Notes: generated by a model from the letters alone, not told the origin. DNA of 64,000 nt from Methanocorpusculum sp. (GCF_030655665.1 NZ_JAUSPQ010000008.1:310001-374000), one strand, 5' to 3'; shown: positions 17,340 through 25,782, counted from the first letter of the stretch. Numbers and translations are program-made.

Positions 17340-18461
17340 ATGTGCGCAAAAGCTAAACATATGAGGCAGAAGCAACCCGGTTCCCAGATCGACCGGATAA
17401 CGATCCGCGGATTCCGCTCGATACGATCCTGCGATCTCCGGCTTCGCGACATCAATATTCTCATAGGAGCCAACGGCGCCGGTAAATCTAATTTCCTCTC
17501 GGTGTTCTGCATGATGGAACAGATATTTGCAAAACGTCTGCAGAACTATGTCACCTATAACGGAGGTCCCGACTCTCTTCTCTGGTTCGGCAGGCAGGAG
17601 ACCGAGAAGATCAGTGTCGGCATATACTTCGGAAACAACGGATACGGTTTCGATCTCAAACCCACAAAAGATAATCGGATGATGTTCGAGGATGAATGGT
17701 TCTCCTGGAATCTCCTCAAGGAGAACCGGTCACTTGGATGCGGACACCTGGAATCTTTGTATGATGCCGGGACCGGAACATTCATCGACAAATATGTGCT
17801 GAAACATGTTCATCAGTGGGTTGTCTATCACTTCAATGAAACAGGCGATCATGCAAAAGTCAAGCATATCCATGCGATCAATGATAACATTTCCCTCAGA
17901 CAGGATGCAGGCAATCTTGCCGCGTATCTCTATCTGATGAAACTGACCGCCCCGAACAATTACCAGAGGATCAGAAAAGTGATCCAGCTTGCTGCTCCCT
18001 TCTTCGAGGATTTCATCCTGCGGCCGAAACCCGAGAATCCGGATATGATCGAACTCGAATGGTGTTCTACCCATGGAAATACACTGTTCAAAGCCGCGGA
18101 TCTCTCCGACGGAACGCTCAGGTTCATCTGCCTTGCAACGCTTCTTCTTCAGCCTGTCGAGAACATCCCGGAAACGGTGCTTCTTGAGGAGCCGGAACTT
18201 GGTCTTCACCCCTATGCCCTTTCATTGCTTGCGGCCCTGATCAAATCCGCCGGTCTCGTGAAACAGATCATCGTTTCTACGCAGTCGGCTCTTCTACTGA
18301 GTGAGTTCGAGTTGGAGGACATCATCGTTGTCGACTGGCGGGACGACGCCTCAATCTTCCGCAGACTTGAGGATGACGAGGAGCTCCAGAACTGGATCGC
18401 TCAGGATTATTCTCTGGGAGAACTTTGGGAGAAGAACATCTTTGGCGGGAGACCGCAGTAA
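17340..18461 (+). CDS. AAA-family ATPase (AAA_21/OLD-like), putative defence protein
   Basis: A 373-residue ABC/SMC-like ATPase of the type paired with TOPRIM-like proteins in phage defence. The N-terminal ITIRGFRSIRSCDLRL strand leads to Walker A GANGAGKS (residues 43-50). A signature-like LSDGTLRFICLATLLL, Walker B TVLLEEPELGLHP and the switch segment IIVSTQSALLLSEF lie in the C-terminal third. ATG codons at 17340 and 17361 are both possible; neither has a clear ribosome site, and an in-frame TTG at 17319 is less likely. The DUF4276 gene starts two bases after the stop, and a GyrI-like gene follows. The nearby repeats upstream hint at a mobile or variable locus. The defence role is inference from gene pairing. 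Confidence 0.82.
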   Translation: MCAKAKHMRQKQPGSQIDRITIRGFRSIRSCDLRLRDINILIGANGAGKSNFLSVFCMMEQIFAKRLQNYVTYNGGPDSLLWFGRQETEKISVGIYFGNNGYGFDLKPTKDNRMMFEDEWFSWNLLKENRSLGCGHLESLYDAGTGTFIDKYVLKHVHQWVVYHFNETGDHAKVKHIHAINDNISLRQDAGNLAAYLYLMKLTAPNNYQRIRKVIQLAAPFFEDFILRPKPENPDMIELEWCSTHGNTLFKAADLSDGTLRFICLATLLLQPVENIPETVLLEEPELGLHPYALSLLAALIKSAGLVKQIIVSTQSALLLSEFELEDIIVVDWRDDASIFRRLEDDEELQNWIAQDYSLGELWEKNIFGGRPQ

Positions 18462-18463
18462 GC

Positions 18464-19147
18464 ATGGTCACCCTGTTCATATCCTGTGAAGGGTATACCG
18501 AAGAGGTTTTTATCAAACGCCTGATGGCAAAGGAACTGGCGCATCTGGGTGTCACTCTCATTCCCGTGATCGTGATGACTTCAAAGCGTAAGTCGGGGGC
18601 CGTGTGCAGAGGGGGCTGCTCTTCCTACGATAAGATCAGGAGGGATGTACTGAATCTTTGCAGACGACCGGGTTCCTATGTCACGTCAATGTATGATTTC
18701 TATAAGTTTCCGGCGATCCCGGGATACACGGTGTCCTACGATCTAGCCTCCCCTCTTGAGCGGGTGACCGAGATGGAAGCGGCGTTTGCAGAGGATATCG
18801 ACCGGGAAAATTTTCATGCAAACATCCAGCTGCATGAGTTCGAGACCCTGTTGTTTTCCGATCCTTCAGCGTTTTCCGTTTGCGGGATGAGCAGAAAACA
18901 GGTGAGTAAACTCGCAGCTGTCCGCAGGGATTTTCTCCCCGAAGAAATAAACGGCGGGGAGATGACCGCGCCTTCTAAACGGATACTGCGGGTCAATCCC
19001 GGATATCAGAAACCTACCGACGGGCTGACGGTCGCACGTGAGATCGGGCTTGAGACGATGTGCACAGAGTGCCCGCATTTTGGAAAATGGGTCGCATGGA
19101 TCAAAACGCTCCCCGAAACGGCAAAACAAACAGTACATGAAAGGTAA
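18464..19147 (+). CDS. DUF4276 family protein (TOPRIM-like), ATPase partner
   Basis: A 227-residue DUF4276 protein. The N-terminal VTLFISCEGYTEEVF carries the conserved glutamate (Glu9) of a TOPRIM-like fold; VTSMYDFYKFP around residue 75 supplies an acidic position, and the IQLHEFETLLFSDP motif is typical of the family. The start is the ATG two bases after the ATPase stop; the longer frame reaching back to 18425 overlaps the ATPase and is not needed. Such proteins are regularly encoded beside AAA ATPases and are suspected nucleases or nucleic-acid-binding effectors, by analogy with OLD- and PARIS-type systems. Activity is not shown by the sequence. Confidence 0.8.
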   Translation: MVTLFISCEGYTEEVFIKRLMAKELAHLGVTLIPVIVMTSKRKSGAVCRGGCSSYDKIRRDVLNLCRRPGSYVTSMYDFYKFPAIPGYTVSYDLASPLERVTEMEAAFAEDIDRENFHANIQLHEFETLLFSDPSAFSVCGMSRKQVSKLAAVRRDFLPEEINGGEMTAPSKRILRVNPGYQKPTDGLTVAREIGLETMCTECPHFGKWVAWIKTLPETAKQTVHER

Positions 19148-19152
19148 GATAA

Positions 19153-19779
19153 ATGGAAAAAATCGATTATAAAAAAGCATTTCCCGATCTGTATAAGCCG
19201 AAGACGAGTCCTTCCGCGGTGGAAGTTCCTCCTATGACGTTCATTATGGTCGACGGAAAAGGAAACCCGAATGATTCCGACGGTGAGTATCCCGCGGCGG
19301 TCGAGCTGTTGTATGGTCTGTCTTATACGATAAAAATGAACAAAAAAGGGGAGAGTCGACCGCAAGGCTACTTTGAGTATGTCGTCCCTCCACTTGAAGG
19401 GCTGTGGAGTCTGGATGAGGGGGTCGACTTCAAAAACAAAGAGAAGTTCCTCTGGACGTCCATGATCCGCCAGCCGGAGTTCGTGACGGCGGAGGTGTTT
19501 GCCGGAGCATGCCGCATGGTCGAAGAAAAGAAGAAACTGGATACGTCAAAGGCGCGGCTCGAGATATTTTCCGAAGGTCTTTGTGTGCAGTGCATGCATA
19601 TCGGCCCCTTCGATGAGGAACCTCTGACTTTGGAGAGTATGGACCAGTTCATTAGGGAAAATGGTCTGACCCCTGATCTTACCACTCGCCGGCATCATGA
19701 GATCTATCTCTCGGACCCTCGCAAAACCGATCCGGGCAAAATGAAAACCATCCTCCGCATTCCGGTAAAAAAAGCGTGA
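19153..19779 (+). CDS. GyrI-like small-molecule-binding domain protein
   Basis: A 208-residue protein of the GyrI-like family. The start MEKIDYKKAFPDLYKPK and the MTFIMVDGKGNPND segment are the family hallmark; the C-terminal half has CMHIGPFDEEPLTLESM and the KPGKMKTILR-like end typical of these stand-alone proteins. There is no HTH domain. It begins 5 bases after the DUF4276 stop, so it is probably cotranscribed with the ATPase pair; whether it belongs functionally is open. Relatives bind hydrophobic or toxic small molecules or, in E. coli, protect gyrase. It converges with comDE, 4 bases between stops. Confidence 0.82.
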   Translation: MEKIDYKKAFPDLYKPKTSPSAVEVPPMTFIMVDGKGNPNDSDGEYPAAVELLYGLSYTIKMNKKGESRPQGYFEYVVPPLEGLWSLDEGVDFKNKEKFLWTSMIRQPEFVTAEVFAGACRMVEEKKKLDTSKARLEIFSEGLCVQCMHIGPFDEEPLTLESMDQFIRENGLTPDLTTRRHHEIYLSDPRKTDPGKMKTILRIPVKKA

Positions 19780-19783
19780 ATGT

Positions 19784-20899
19784 TTATCCGGTTTCCCGGA
19801 TGAACTGTTCCACTCTTCTGCGGATCTCTTCCGGAGAGAGGGGAATATTCGGCGATGCCGAATTTCCCGGGCGGATAAGGAGATGAACGAACGAAACACC
19901 CCGTGATACGGCGCTTGATATCTCTTGAAGGGATACGGCACGTTCGACCGAGGTGATCCCGGCCGCACGTGCGAGCATCCCGATATCTGCGGTTTCATAC
20001 GCTGGACTGATCTGATTCCCGGTGCTTCCAAACGTCCCGTTGTCCAGCGCCATGATATGCAGATTCTCACATTTCTGTGCCGCGATCACCGGCAGAACTG
20101 CCGATCCGAGCAGACTTCCGTCCCCGTCGATCACATAGACTGGCGTTTTCGGTGAGGAAAACGCACAGCCAAGACCGATCGCGGACGTCTGCATATAACT
20201 GCCGAGCATGTAGAAGTTCCCTGCCCGGTCCTTTGCCGCATAGAGTTCCTTGGACGGAACTCCGATATTGGAGATGATGACCGCGTTTTCGGGAACCGCG
20301 GAGACGATTTTTTCTATCGCGTCAAGCCGTGTGAGTTCAGGTTCGGTGTATCCCGGCAGGAAAAATGTCCGGTCCGGAAGTGAACGTTTCGGATACGTAA
20401 TGGGTGCATCCTGCTGGGGATCCCAGCAGGAAGGAAGGATCAGAGCAACATACGGCGTCTGCTGTGTAAACGCACCTCTGATGACCTCTCTGATCCCTTC
20501 CAGATCCGCTGCGGATCTGCAGATCCGATACGGGATGTTATACACATCCAGCAGTTTCGGCAGCGGAGCATTGAACGGGATCTGGGCACAGATCTTCTCG
20601 TCGCATACACCCCGCCAGCTTGCAAGGATCGGCAGAGGAAAGTGATACACGCAGGAAAGCGAGAGGAGTGCGTTGAGCATATTCCCAAGGCCCGAGCTCT
20701 GGATCGAGACGAGCGGACGTTTTCCGGCGAGAACTACGCCTGCCCCGATCCCGACCCCGTCCTCTTCACGTGCCAGGTCGATGACCGGGAACTCTGTTTT
20801 TAAAAGCGCGGTGAGACGCTTGTTTTTATCACACGGCAGAGAGGCGATCATGTCGATCCCTTCTTCGTGCATGATCCGAAGAACCGTTTCTTCGTTCAT
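19784..20899 (-). CDS. comDE: Sulfopyruvate decarboxylase, ComD-ComE fusion
   Basis: A 371-residue thiamine diphosphate enzyme that decarboxylates 3-sulfopyruvate to sulfoacetaldehyde in coenzyme M biosynthesis. Residues 1-165 correspond to the alpha subunit (ComD), with the AREEDGVGIGAG cofactor-activating glutamate region at 43-54. The rest is the beta subunit (ComE), with the thiamine diphosphate/metal motif GDGSLLGS ending in LDNGTFGSTGN. In Methanococcales the subunits are separate; a fused form is typical of this group of methanogens. It is the last gene of a six-gene minus-strand operon and overlaps the cysteate synthase stop by 4 bases. Confidence 0.93.
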   Translation of the reverse strand: MNEETVLRIMHEEGIDMIASLPCDKNKRLTALLKTEFPVIDLAREEDGVGIGAGVVLAGKRPLVSIQSSGLGNMLNALLSLSCVYHFPLPILASWRGVCDEKICAQIPFNAPLPKLLDVYNIPYRICRSAADLEGIREVIRGAFTQQTPYVALILPSCWDPQQDAPITYPKRSLPDRTFFLPGYTEPELTRLDAIEKIVSAVPENAVIISNIGVPSKELYAAKDRAGNFYMLGSYMQTSAIGLGCAFSSPKTPVYVIDGDGSLLGSAVLPVIAAQKCENLHIMALDNGTFGSTGNQISPAYETADIGMLARAAGITSVERAVSLQEISSAVSRGVSFVHLLIRPGNSASPNIPLSPEEIRRRVEQFIRETG

Positions 20900-22134
20900 A
20901 ATGCCGGCACCTCGCCGGGATCGACCGTGGTGTAAACGCCTATCTGTGCAATCTCGCAGTCCTTTTTCACCCGCTCGTATCCCCCGCCGGTGATGTTTAA
21001 GAGGATCGTTGCATTTTTCCGGATAGAACCCTCTTCGGCTGCGGAGATGAGGGACGCGAAGGCAACGGCGGCGGCCGGATCGATGTCGATTCCGTTTTCC
21101 GCTTCGGCGAAGATTTTAGCGGCACTCGCCGCATCGCTGTTTTCTACGGTATACATTCGCCCGCCGCAGGCTTTCATGGCATCATACACCCCGCCGCGGA
21201 TCCCATATGGGGGTGTACGGTTCGTCAGGACATGTGCGGATACCGCGGCAATTGAAGCCTGTGCATTCGGCATATCCTCTTCGGTGATATGATCTCTGCC
21301 TGCATTCCATGCACGGACCATCGGAACGAACGGCAGGTTCTGGGAGAGATGGAGCTCCGGATATGCACTGCCGAAGCGTCCATCTCCGATCAGGCGAACC
21401 GCAGCTTCCCATGCGGCGATCCCTCCGGTTCCTGAACCGACCGCCTGGAAGTAATACTCGGGCAGTTTTCCTATCGTAACGGCGGCATCGAGCATCACGC
21501 AGCCCATCCCGTCCCGGCGGGCGATGTTTTTGCCGCCGCCTTCCGGGAAAAATCCCGGGGCTTCGCAGATTTTATCGGCTGTTTTTATTGCGTCGGTGTA
21601 ATCTCCGCGGACTGTGATAAGCCGAATATTGCTGTGATCGAAACATCCCGCGGTCCAGAGTTTGTCGGCCGAACTTTCCGGTACGACAAGGACCACGGGT
21701 GTCCCGAATTCCGCGGACATCTGGGCAAATGCCCGGCCGGTGTTTCCGGCTGACGCCACGACCAGTGTTCCGCCTCCCGCCTCATTCAGGCGGACGATCG
21801 TCGGCAGAGCTTCCAGTTCCTTGAACGAACCGGTTGGCACATAACAGCCGCGTTCCGGATAGTAGCCGGTAAAGGTGATCCAGAGATTCGGCAATCCGAG
21901 TTCGCGGCAGAGTTTCCGGTTTTGAAAGGTCACGGGTCTTGATTTGTTCGGGACAAAGCTATGGACCGGGAGCCAGTCGCTGAAACGGAAAATACCCGGG
22001 AGATTTTCCCGGACGGTCAGCTGAGAGGCTTTGTACTCGGCCCGGACAAAACCCGGATGATTGGGGCAGGCAAGGGTATAATGGTCTTCGAGAAGTTCCC
22101 CGCCGGCAAGACAGCGTAAAACGTAATCGCCCAT
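20896..22134 (-). CDS. Cysteate synthase
   Basis: A 412-residue PLP enzyme of the threonine synthase superfamily. In Methanomicrobiales and Methanosarcinales this paralogue makes cysteate from O-phosphoserine and sulfite, the entry to coenzyme M by the phosphosulfolactate-independent route. PTGSFKELEALP contains the Schiff-base lysine, VASAGNTGRAFA is the phosphate-binding loop region, and GSGTGGIAAWEA is the cofactor phosphate loop. The N-terminal CLAGGELLEDHYTLACPNHP region is characteristic of this subgroup. Position beside comDE separates it from genuine threonine synthase. It abuts the marker-16 gene directly and overlaps comDE by 4 bases. Confidence 0.93.
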   Translation of the reverse strand: MGDYVLRCLAGGELLEDHYTLACPNHPGFVRAEYKASQLTVRENLPGIFRFSDWLPVHSFVPNKSRPVTFQNRKLCRELGLPNLWITFTGYYPERGCYVPTGSFKELEALPTIVRLNEAGGGTLVVASAGNTGRAFAQMSAEFGTPVVLVVPESSADKLWTAGCFDHSNIRLITVRGDYTDAIKTADKICEAPGFFPEGGGKNIARRDGMGCVMLDAAVTIGKLPEYYFQAVGSGTGGIAAWEAAVRLIGDGRFGSAYPELHLSQNLPFVPMVRAWNAGRDHITEEDMPNAQASIAAVSAHVLTNRTPPYGIRGGVYDAMKACGGRMYTVENSDAASAAKIFAEAENGIDIDPAAAVAFASLISAAEEGSIRKNATILLNITGGGYERVKKDCEIAQIGVYTTVDPGEVPAL

Positions 22135-23361
22135 CTAAAACCTCCAAGCGCCGGAATGGATCCGGTCGCGGACCAGGATCGCCGCCCGGTCTCCCCGCAC
22201 GCGGTCGGACTGACGAAGTCCGATGGGGATATCCGCGTCCGGGATCTGCAGCGTTCCCGCGTTTGCGGAAAACACCTGATTTTTGCAGACGGTCACGCAG
22301 GTCAGGCAGCCCATGCATGATTTGCTGATCGAGAGGTCGGGCCGGATCGCCGCGACCGGACAGAGATCTTTCGCGCACTCTGTGCAGTCATCCACGCAGC
22401 GCGAAGGATCGACACGGACCCGTCGGTCGGTGTTCTGCCAGATATCCGCGTAGGTCGCGGCGGCAAATGGAGTCCTGTTCTGGATGTCGGCGACCGGGAG
22501 CGGGATATCTTCATCGAGAACGCGGAGGGCATTCAGGGTTTCGTCATCCAGTACAGGGATCGCGGTCCCGATCGAAGTCAGGCATTCGGCGCCGAGAGCG
22601 GTCACAAAACCGCCCATCATATCGGGATGCATGCCCCGCATATCCGCAGAGAGAGAAAGATTCGGTTTCTGCGGCGACGATCTCGTCCCGCACCCAAGGA
22701 TCAGACCGGGTCCGCCGTTCACGAGCGCCGCCGCTCCCGGGACGTGATAGCGTAATCCCGGATCATTTTCGAGCGGATTGATCTCCCCACAGCCGGAAAC
22801 GGACGCGCTCTGCATATCCGGTTTCATCGGGAACGTGGAAAAGATCGTGGAGATCTCCTCCCCGCTCCGGTTCACAAATCCCATGTAGTTTTTGAATGCT
22901 CCGCGGGTGACGATCAGCCTGGCGGAGGACATCTCGGCAAGGCTGACCATGCGGGTGATCTTCCCCGTATCGGTGATGATCTCTGCAGTGACCGGCTTTC
23001 CTGCGGCAAGATCTGAAAAAAGGTGTCCGCCGCCGTATGAGGGGTCGTGTTCCGCATGGGATGTCCCATACACCATACAATCGACATGTCCGTTGCTTTC
23101 ATTCGGGCAGGGACCGATGAACGCCGGGACCCCGTTCAGTGTCATGGAGACGACACGCCGGAAGGTTCCGGGAGCGCCGGCCTGGAACGCGAGCACCGCG
23201 GACGTTCCGGACATCACGCCGAACGTCCCGCAGGTCACCACGTCCACGTCATCAGGGGTGATCTTCTCCCCTTTTCGGATACGTTCCTTGAGGGTTTTTG
23301 CCGTTATAACGACCGCGGTTTTGTCGGCGATTTTCCGGTTGATATCTGCAAGCGTTTTCAT
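22135..23361 (-). CDS. Methanogenesis marker 16 metalloprotein (DUF39 + ferredoxin)
   Basis: A 408-residue protein: DUF39 homocysteine-biosynthesis-like domain (about residues 1-310) and two [4Fe-4S] motifs near the C-terminus (CVDDCTECAKDLCP and CMGCLTCVTVC). It is homologous to the aspartate-semialdehyde sulfurtransferase at 56365-57873 but has a fused ferredoxin and no CBS domains. The active-site segment reads VVTCGTFGVMSGTSA, with Cys44 where the other protein has Thr46 and Ser51 where it has Cys53. Neighbours cysteate synthase and ComDE make sulfoacetaldehyde, so I infer that it converts sulfoacetaldehyde to coenzyme M by the same persulfide chemistry. The Fe-S gene upstream overlaps it by 4 bases. 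Confidence 0.88.
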   Translation of the reverse strand: MKTLADINRKIADKTAVVITAKTLKERIRKGEKITPDDVDVVTCGTFGVMSGTSAVLAFQAGAPGTFRRVVSMTLNGVPAFIGPCPNESNGHVDCMVYGTSHAEHDPSYGGGHLFSDLAAGKPVTAEIITDTGKITRMVSLAEMSSARLIVTRGAFKNYMGFVNRSGEEISTIFSTFPMKPDMQSASVSGCGEINPLENDPGLRYHVPGAAALVNGGPGLILGCGTRSSPQKPNLSLSADMRGMHPDMMGGFVTALGAECLTSIGTAIPVLDDETLNALRVLDEDIPLPVADIQNRTPFAAATYADIWQNTDRRVRVDPSRCVDDCTECAKDLCPVAAIRPDLSISKSCMGCLTCVTVCKNQVFSANAGTLQIPDADIPIGLRQSDRVRGDRAAILVRDRIHSGAWRF

Positions 23362-23984
23362 AAGATCACGATCCCCTCCACTCTGACGTGGAGGCCGTAG
23401 GACTTCTTCAGGATCATATTGACGATGCCGGTGTGCGTCCGGTCCATCATACAGAATCCCGGCAGGAATGGATGCCTGACCCCGAATGCCGGGGGGCGGG
23501 CGATGACCCTAGCCACTCCCTCGAATCCGATCATATGGTACATCTTCAGATCAACGATATCAGCTTTGTCCCGGGAAAAAGCGGGACCGACAACATGTCC
23601 GGTGATCAGCCCGGTGGTATAATCCGCTTCGAGGACCCGTATGACATGCTGGACCGGGCATCCCGCACCCGCGGGTCTGCCTAAAACGATGTCGCCTTTT
23701 TTGATTTCCTCGCGTTCGACCAGATCAGGTCGAAACGGCAGAAGTATTTTTCGTGCTGAGGGCTCGTTCGGCAGCGCAGAAAGCACAAAGTCGTACGGAG
23801 CATTGCAGATATCCGTTCCCGAATACGATGCGGAAAGCTCTCTGCAGCTGTATTTCTGACTATCCTCATGATAATACGGGCAGGCGGCAAGGTTTTTCAT
23901 GCCGGACGCTGCCAGGATCATGAATGCATCGCAGCTTTCCGCTCCGCAGGCACCGCAGTCTTTTCCCGGAGGCGTCCAGATCAT
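23358..23984 (-). CDS. Fe-S cluster protein of the coenzyme M operon
   Basis: A 208-residue protein with an N-terminal [4Fe-4S] domain of the ACDS-gamma/PF04060 type: Cys10, Cys13, Cys18 and Cys35 in PGKDCGACGAESC and AACP. The remainder is a soluble domain with GDIVLGRPAGAGCPVQHV and IVDLKMYHMIGFEGVARV that I cannot name. No membrane segment is present. It overlaps the GTPase stop by one base and the marker-16 start by 4. Context suggests an electron carrier, or an insertion partner for the metal centre of the marker-16 protein. Confidence 0.78.
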   Translation of the reverse strand: MIWTPPGKDCGACGAESCDAFMILAASGMKNLAACPYYHEDSQKYSCRELSASYSGTDICNAPYDFVLSALPNEPSARKILLPFRPDLVEREEIKKGDIVLGRPAGAGCPVQHVIRVLEADYTTGLITGHVVGPAFSRDKADIVDLKMYHMIGFEGVARVIARPPAFGVRHPFLPGFCMMDRTHTGIVNMILKKSYGLHVRVEGIVIL

Positions 23985-24697
23985 CAGTCACCCCGGTAGA
24001 TACTGTCGGGAGCGTCGATTTGACGGATGACTCCAAAATGTTCCTGCCATCCAATCTCCTTTTTCCCGATACATATCGTGCATACGCCAAGCGGCGGGAC
24101 CCCACGGAGCATATCCTTTTCTGACGGAGCGGGCGGCATATCCGCGATCACTTTGGTGAGATACCGCATCCCGGTCCCTTGGACGGCGTTGGTTTCGATG
24201 ATGTCGATATCCGGCGCGACCTCTTTGATCCGCTCGCGGAAGACCTCCTTTTCTGCCTGGGAGACAAGATCGATCTTTGTTACCACTGCCACATCGGCAA
24301 GGGCGATCATCGGGGCCATCTTCAGCGGAGCATGGGTTCCCGACACGGCCGAGATAACACACAGACCAAGTGAGTTCTTTGTGTAGGGAGTACAGCGCAG
24401 ACAGAGGCCCGCACTTTCATACAGGAGGTAATCGGCACCGTTTTTTTTTTCTGCCCATTCCATCGCGTCCCGGATGACCATGATCCCCATATGATCCGGG
24501 CACATATCTCCAGAGTACACTTTTTTTGTTGGAATACCGAATTCCGCCGCGATCTCCTCGTCCTCCCAGGCCTGCACGACATCGATCTTGAGGTATGCGG
24601 CTTTTTTCGGGTCGGGCAGACTCCGGATGATCTGTTTGACAACGGTGGTCTTTCCCGCGCTCGGCGGTCCGGCTATGGCGATCAGTTTGACATTCAT
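23984..24697 (-). CDS. HypB/CobW-like P-loop GTPase
   Basis: A 237-residue SIMIBI-class GTPase resembling metallochaperone GTPases. The P-loop GPPSAGKTT lies at residues 10-18, the switch segment YLKIDVVQAWEDEE follows, and TKIDL is the guanine-specificity motif. Two cysteine pairs, CLRC (in LCLRCTPYT) and CTIC near the C-terminus, could bind metal. It lies between the ABC ATPase and the Fe-S protein with 4- and 1-base overlaps. HypB, UreG and CooC relatives load nickel, so I infer assembly of a metal centre for the marker-16 protein or another coenzyme M enzyme; the metal is unknown. Confidence 0.8.
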   Translation of the reverse strand: MNVKLIAIAGPPSAGKTTVVKQIIRSLPDPKKAAYLKIDVVQAWEDEEIAAEFGIPTKKVYSGDMCPDHMGIMVIRDAMEWAEKKNGADYLLYESAGLCLRCTPYTKNSLGLCVISAVSGTHAPLKMAPMIALADVAVVTKIDLVSQAEKEVFRERIKEVAPDIDIIETNAVQGTGMRYLTKVIADMPPAPSEKDMLRGVPPLGVCTICIGKKEIGWQEHFGVIRQIDAPDSIYRGD

Positions 24698-25485
24698 GCC
24701 TCGACCCCTTCGAGTCCGGAAAGCAGGTCGCCGGCACGGATGCGTTCTCTGAGATGGGTGATCTTTGCATCCATTCGGGCGATTTCTGCGAGTGTCTCCT
24801 CCTCTTTTCGTCCCGGGGTCAGGATCTTTGTTACGGCTCCATTCCCCATGACGATCCGCGTCCCGGTGAGGAGAGCGACGTAAGGATCGTGGGTCACAAA
24901 AATAATGGCCTTCTTTTCTTCACGCAGGACTTCGATGACCCGGTCCTTGAAGATGCCGGCATTTTCCACTTCATCCAGCAGAATGATCGGCGTGTTGGAA
25001 ATCACGATCGCGTCGGCAATAAAGAGCGATCTGGTCTGTCCGCCGGAAAGAGCGCTCATCCGCATATGCGGCGATATTTTCTCTCCGGTAAACTCGTTTG
25101 CGACGCTGATGGTTTTCTCCATGATCCCCTGCCCGTCCAGTTTGCGGGAACGGATATGCATCTCCAGAAACTCGGAAACGATCAGGTCGGCAAGGCATTT
25201 GGTATTCTGTGTGATCATGGCGATGGGTTTTTTGGACGGATCACGGACCAGAGCCTCGCCGGGTTCGCTGCCGTTGATTAATATTCGGCGGTTCGTGACG
25301 GTATCTCCCTGGGCAAACACTTCGATATCATTGATGAAAGCGGTTTTTCCCGAACCGGTCGGACCAACGATGGAGAACGTGTCGCCCGGACGGATAACGA
25401 TCTCATCAAATCCTTCCTTTTTTCCATCGCGGGTGGTTCCGGGAAGAATAGTGAGCGACTCTATCTCTGTGCGTGAAGAAGACAT
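24694..25485 (-). CDS. ABC-type ATP-binding protein heading the coenzyme M operon
   Basis: About 263 residues with a single ABC nucleotide-binding domain: Walker A GPTGSGKTAF, signature SALSGGQTRS, Walker B IILLDEVENAG, switch VTHD. No membrane partner is nearby, and the C-terminal tail is a short helix (EIARMDAKITHLRERI). It is half the length of the two-domain component A2 (AtwA) of methyl-coenzyme M reductase activation, so it is not AtwA. I place the start at the ATG of MSSSRTEIE (25485); a GTG seven codons upstream is the alternative. It overlaps the GTPase gene by 4 bases. A soluble, energy-coupled role in cofactor or metal handling is inferred. Confidence 0.78.
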   Translation of the reverse strand: MSSSRTEIESLTILPGTTRDGKKEGFDEIVIRPGDTFSIVGPTGSGKTAFINDIEVFAQGDTVTNRRILINGSEPGEALVRDPSKKPIAMITQNTKCLADLIVSEFLEMHIRSRKLDGQGIMEKTISVANEFTGEKISPHMRMSALSGGQTRSLFIADAIVISNTPIILLDEVENAGIFKDRVIEVLREEKKAIIFVTHDPYVALLTGTRIVMGNGAVTKILTPGRKEEETLAEIARMDAKITHLRERIRAGDLLSGLEGVEA

Positions 25486-25782
25486 ACCTGATAATATCCA
25501 CTTCACGCGTAATAATACTTTATCTACAAGCCATTATTATTAATATAAAAAGATAATATTTTCCATAAAATATAATTTTAGTATAACATTTAGTAACCAT
25601 GCCCCAATAATCTGGTCTAAGTCTGATGTGTAATTAGGACTCATTTCATGAATATTCGGGAAGTGATCCGGTATTGATGAGGTATCACGTCAATTATACA
25701 CTATTATGACATAATGAATGAAATTTGGTTCAAACGTCTGTGACTCGGAAAGATCTGAAAAAAGGGATTGGGATTTTGCGAG
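25486..25782. promoter_or_regulatory. AT-rich leader region between coenzyme M operon and rfcL
   Basis: Nearly 300 bases without a gene. The first 100 upstream of the operon are extremely AT-rich with several overlapping TATA-like stretches on the minus strand (25545-25590), the likely promoter. Further out are a perfect ATTATG-A-CATAAT palindrome (25703-25715) and imperfect inverted partners GTGTAATTAGGAC (25629) and GTCAATTATACAC (25690). These could be operators for sulfur- or energy-dependent control, but no known site is recognised. Confidence 0.35.

Noticed and set aside
20896-22134. Threonine synthase
   Set aside because: The fold matches, but the N-terminal region and the place between marker 16 and ComDE identify cysteate synthase.
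24694-25485. Component A2 (AtwA) of methyl-coenzyme M reductase activation
   Set aside because: AtwA has two ABC domains and about twice the length; only one domain is present here.
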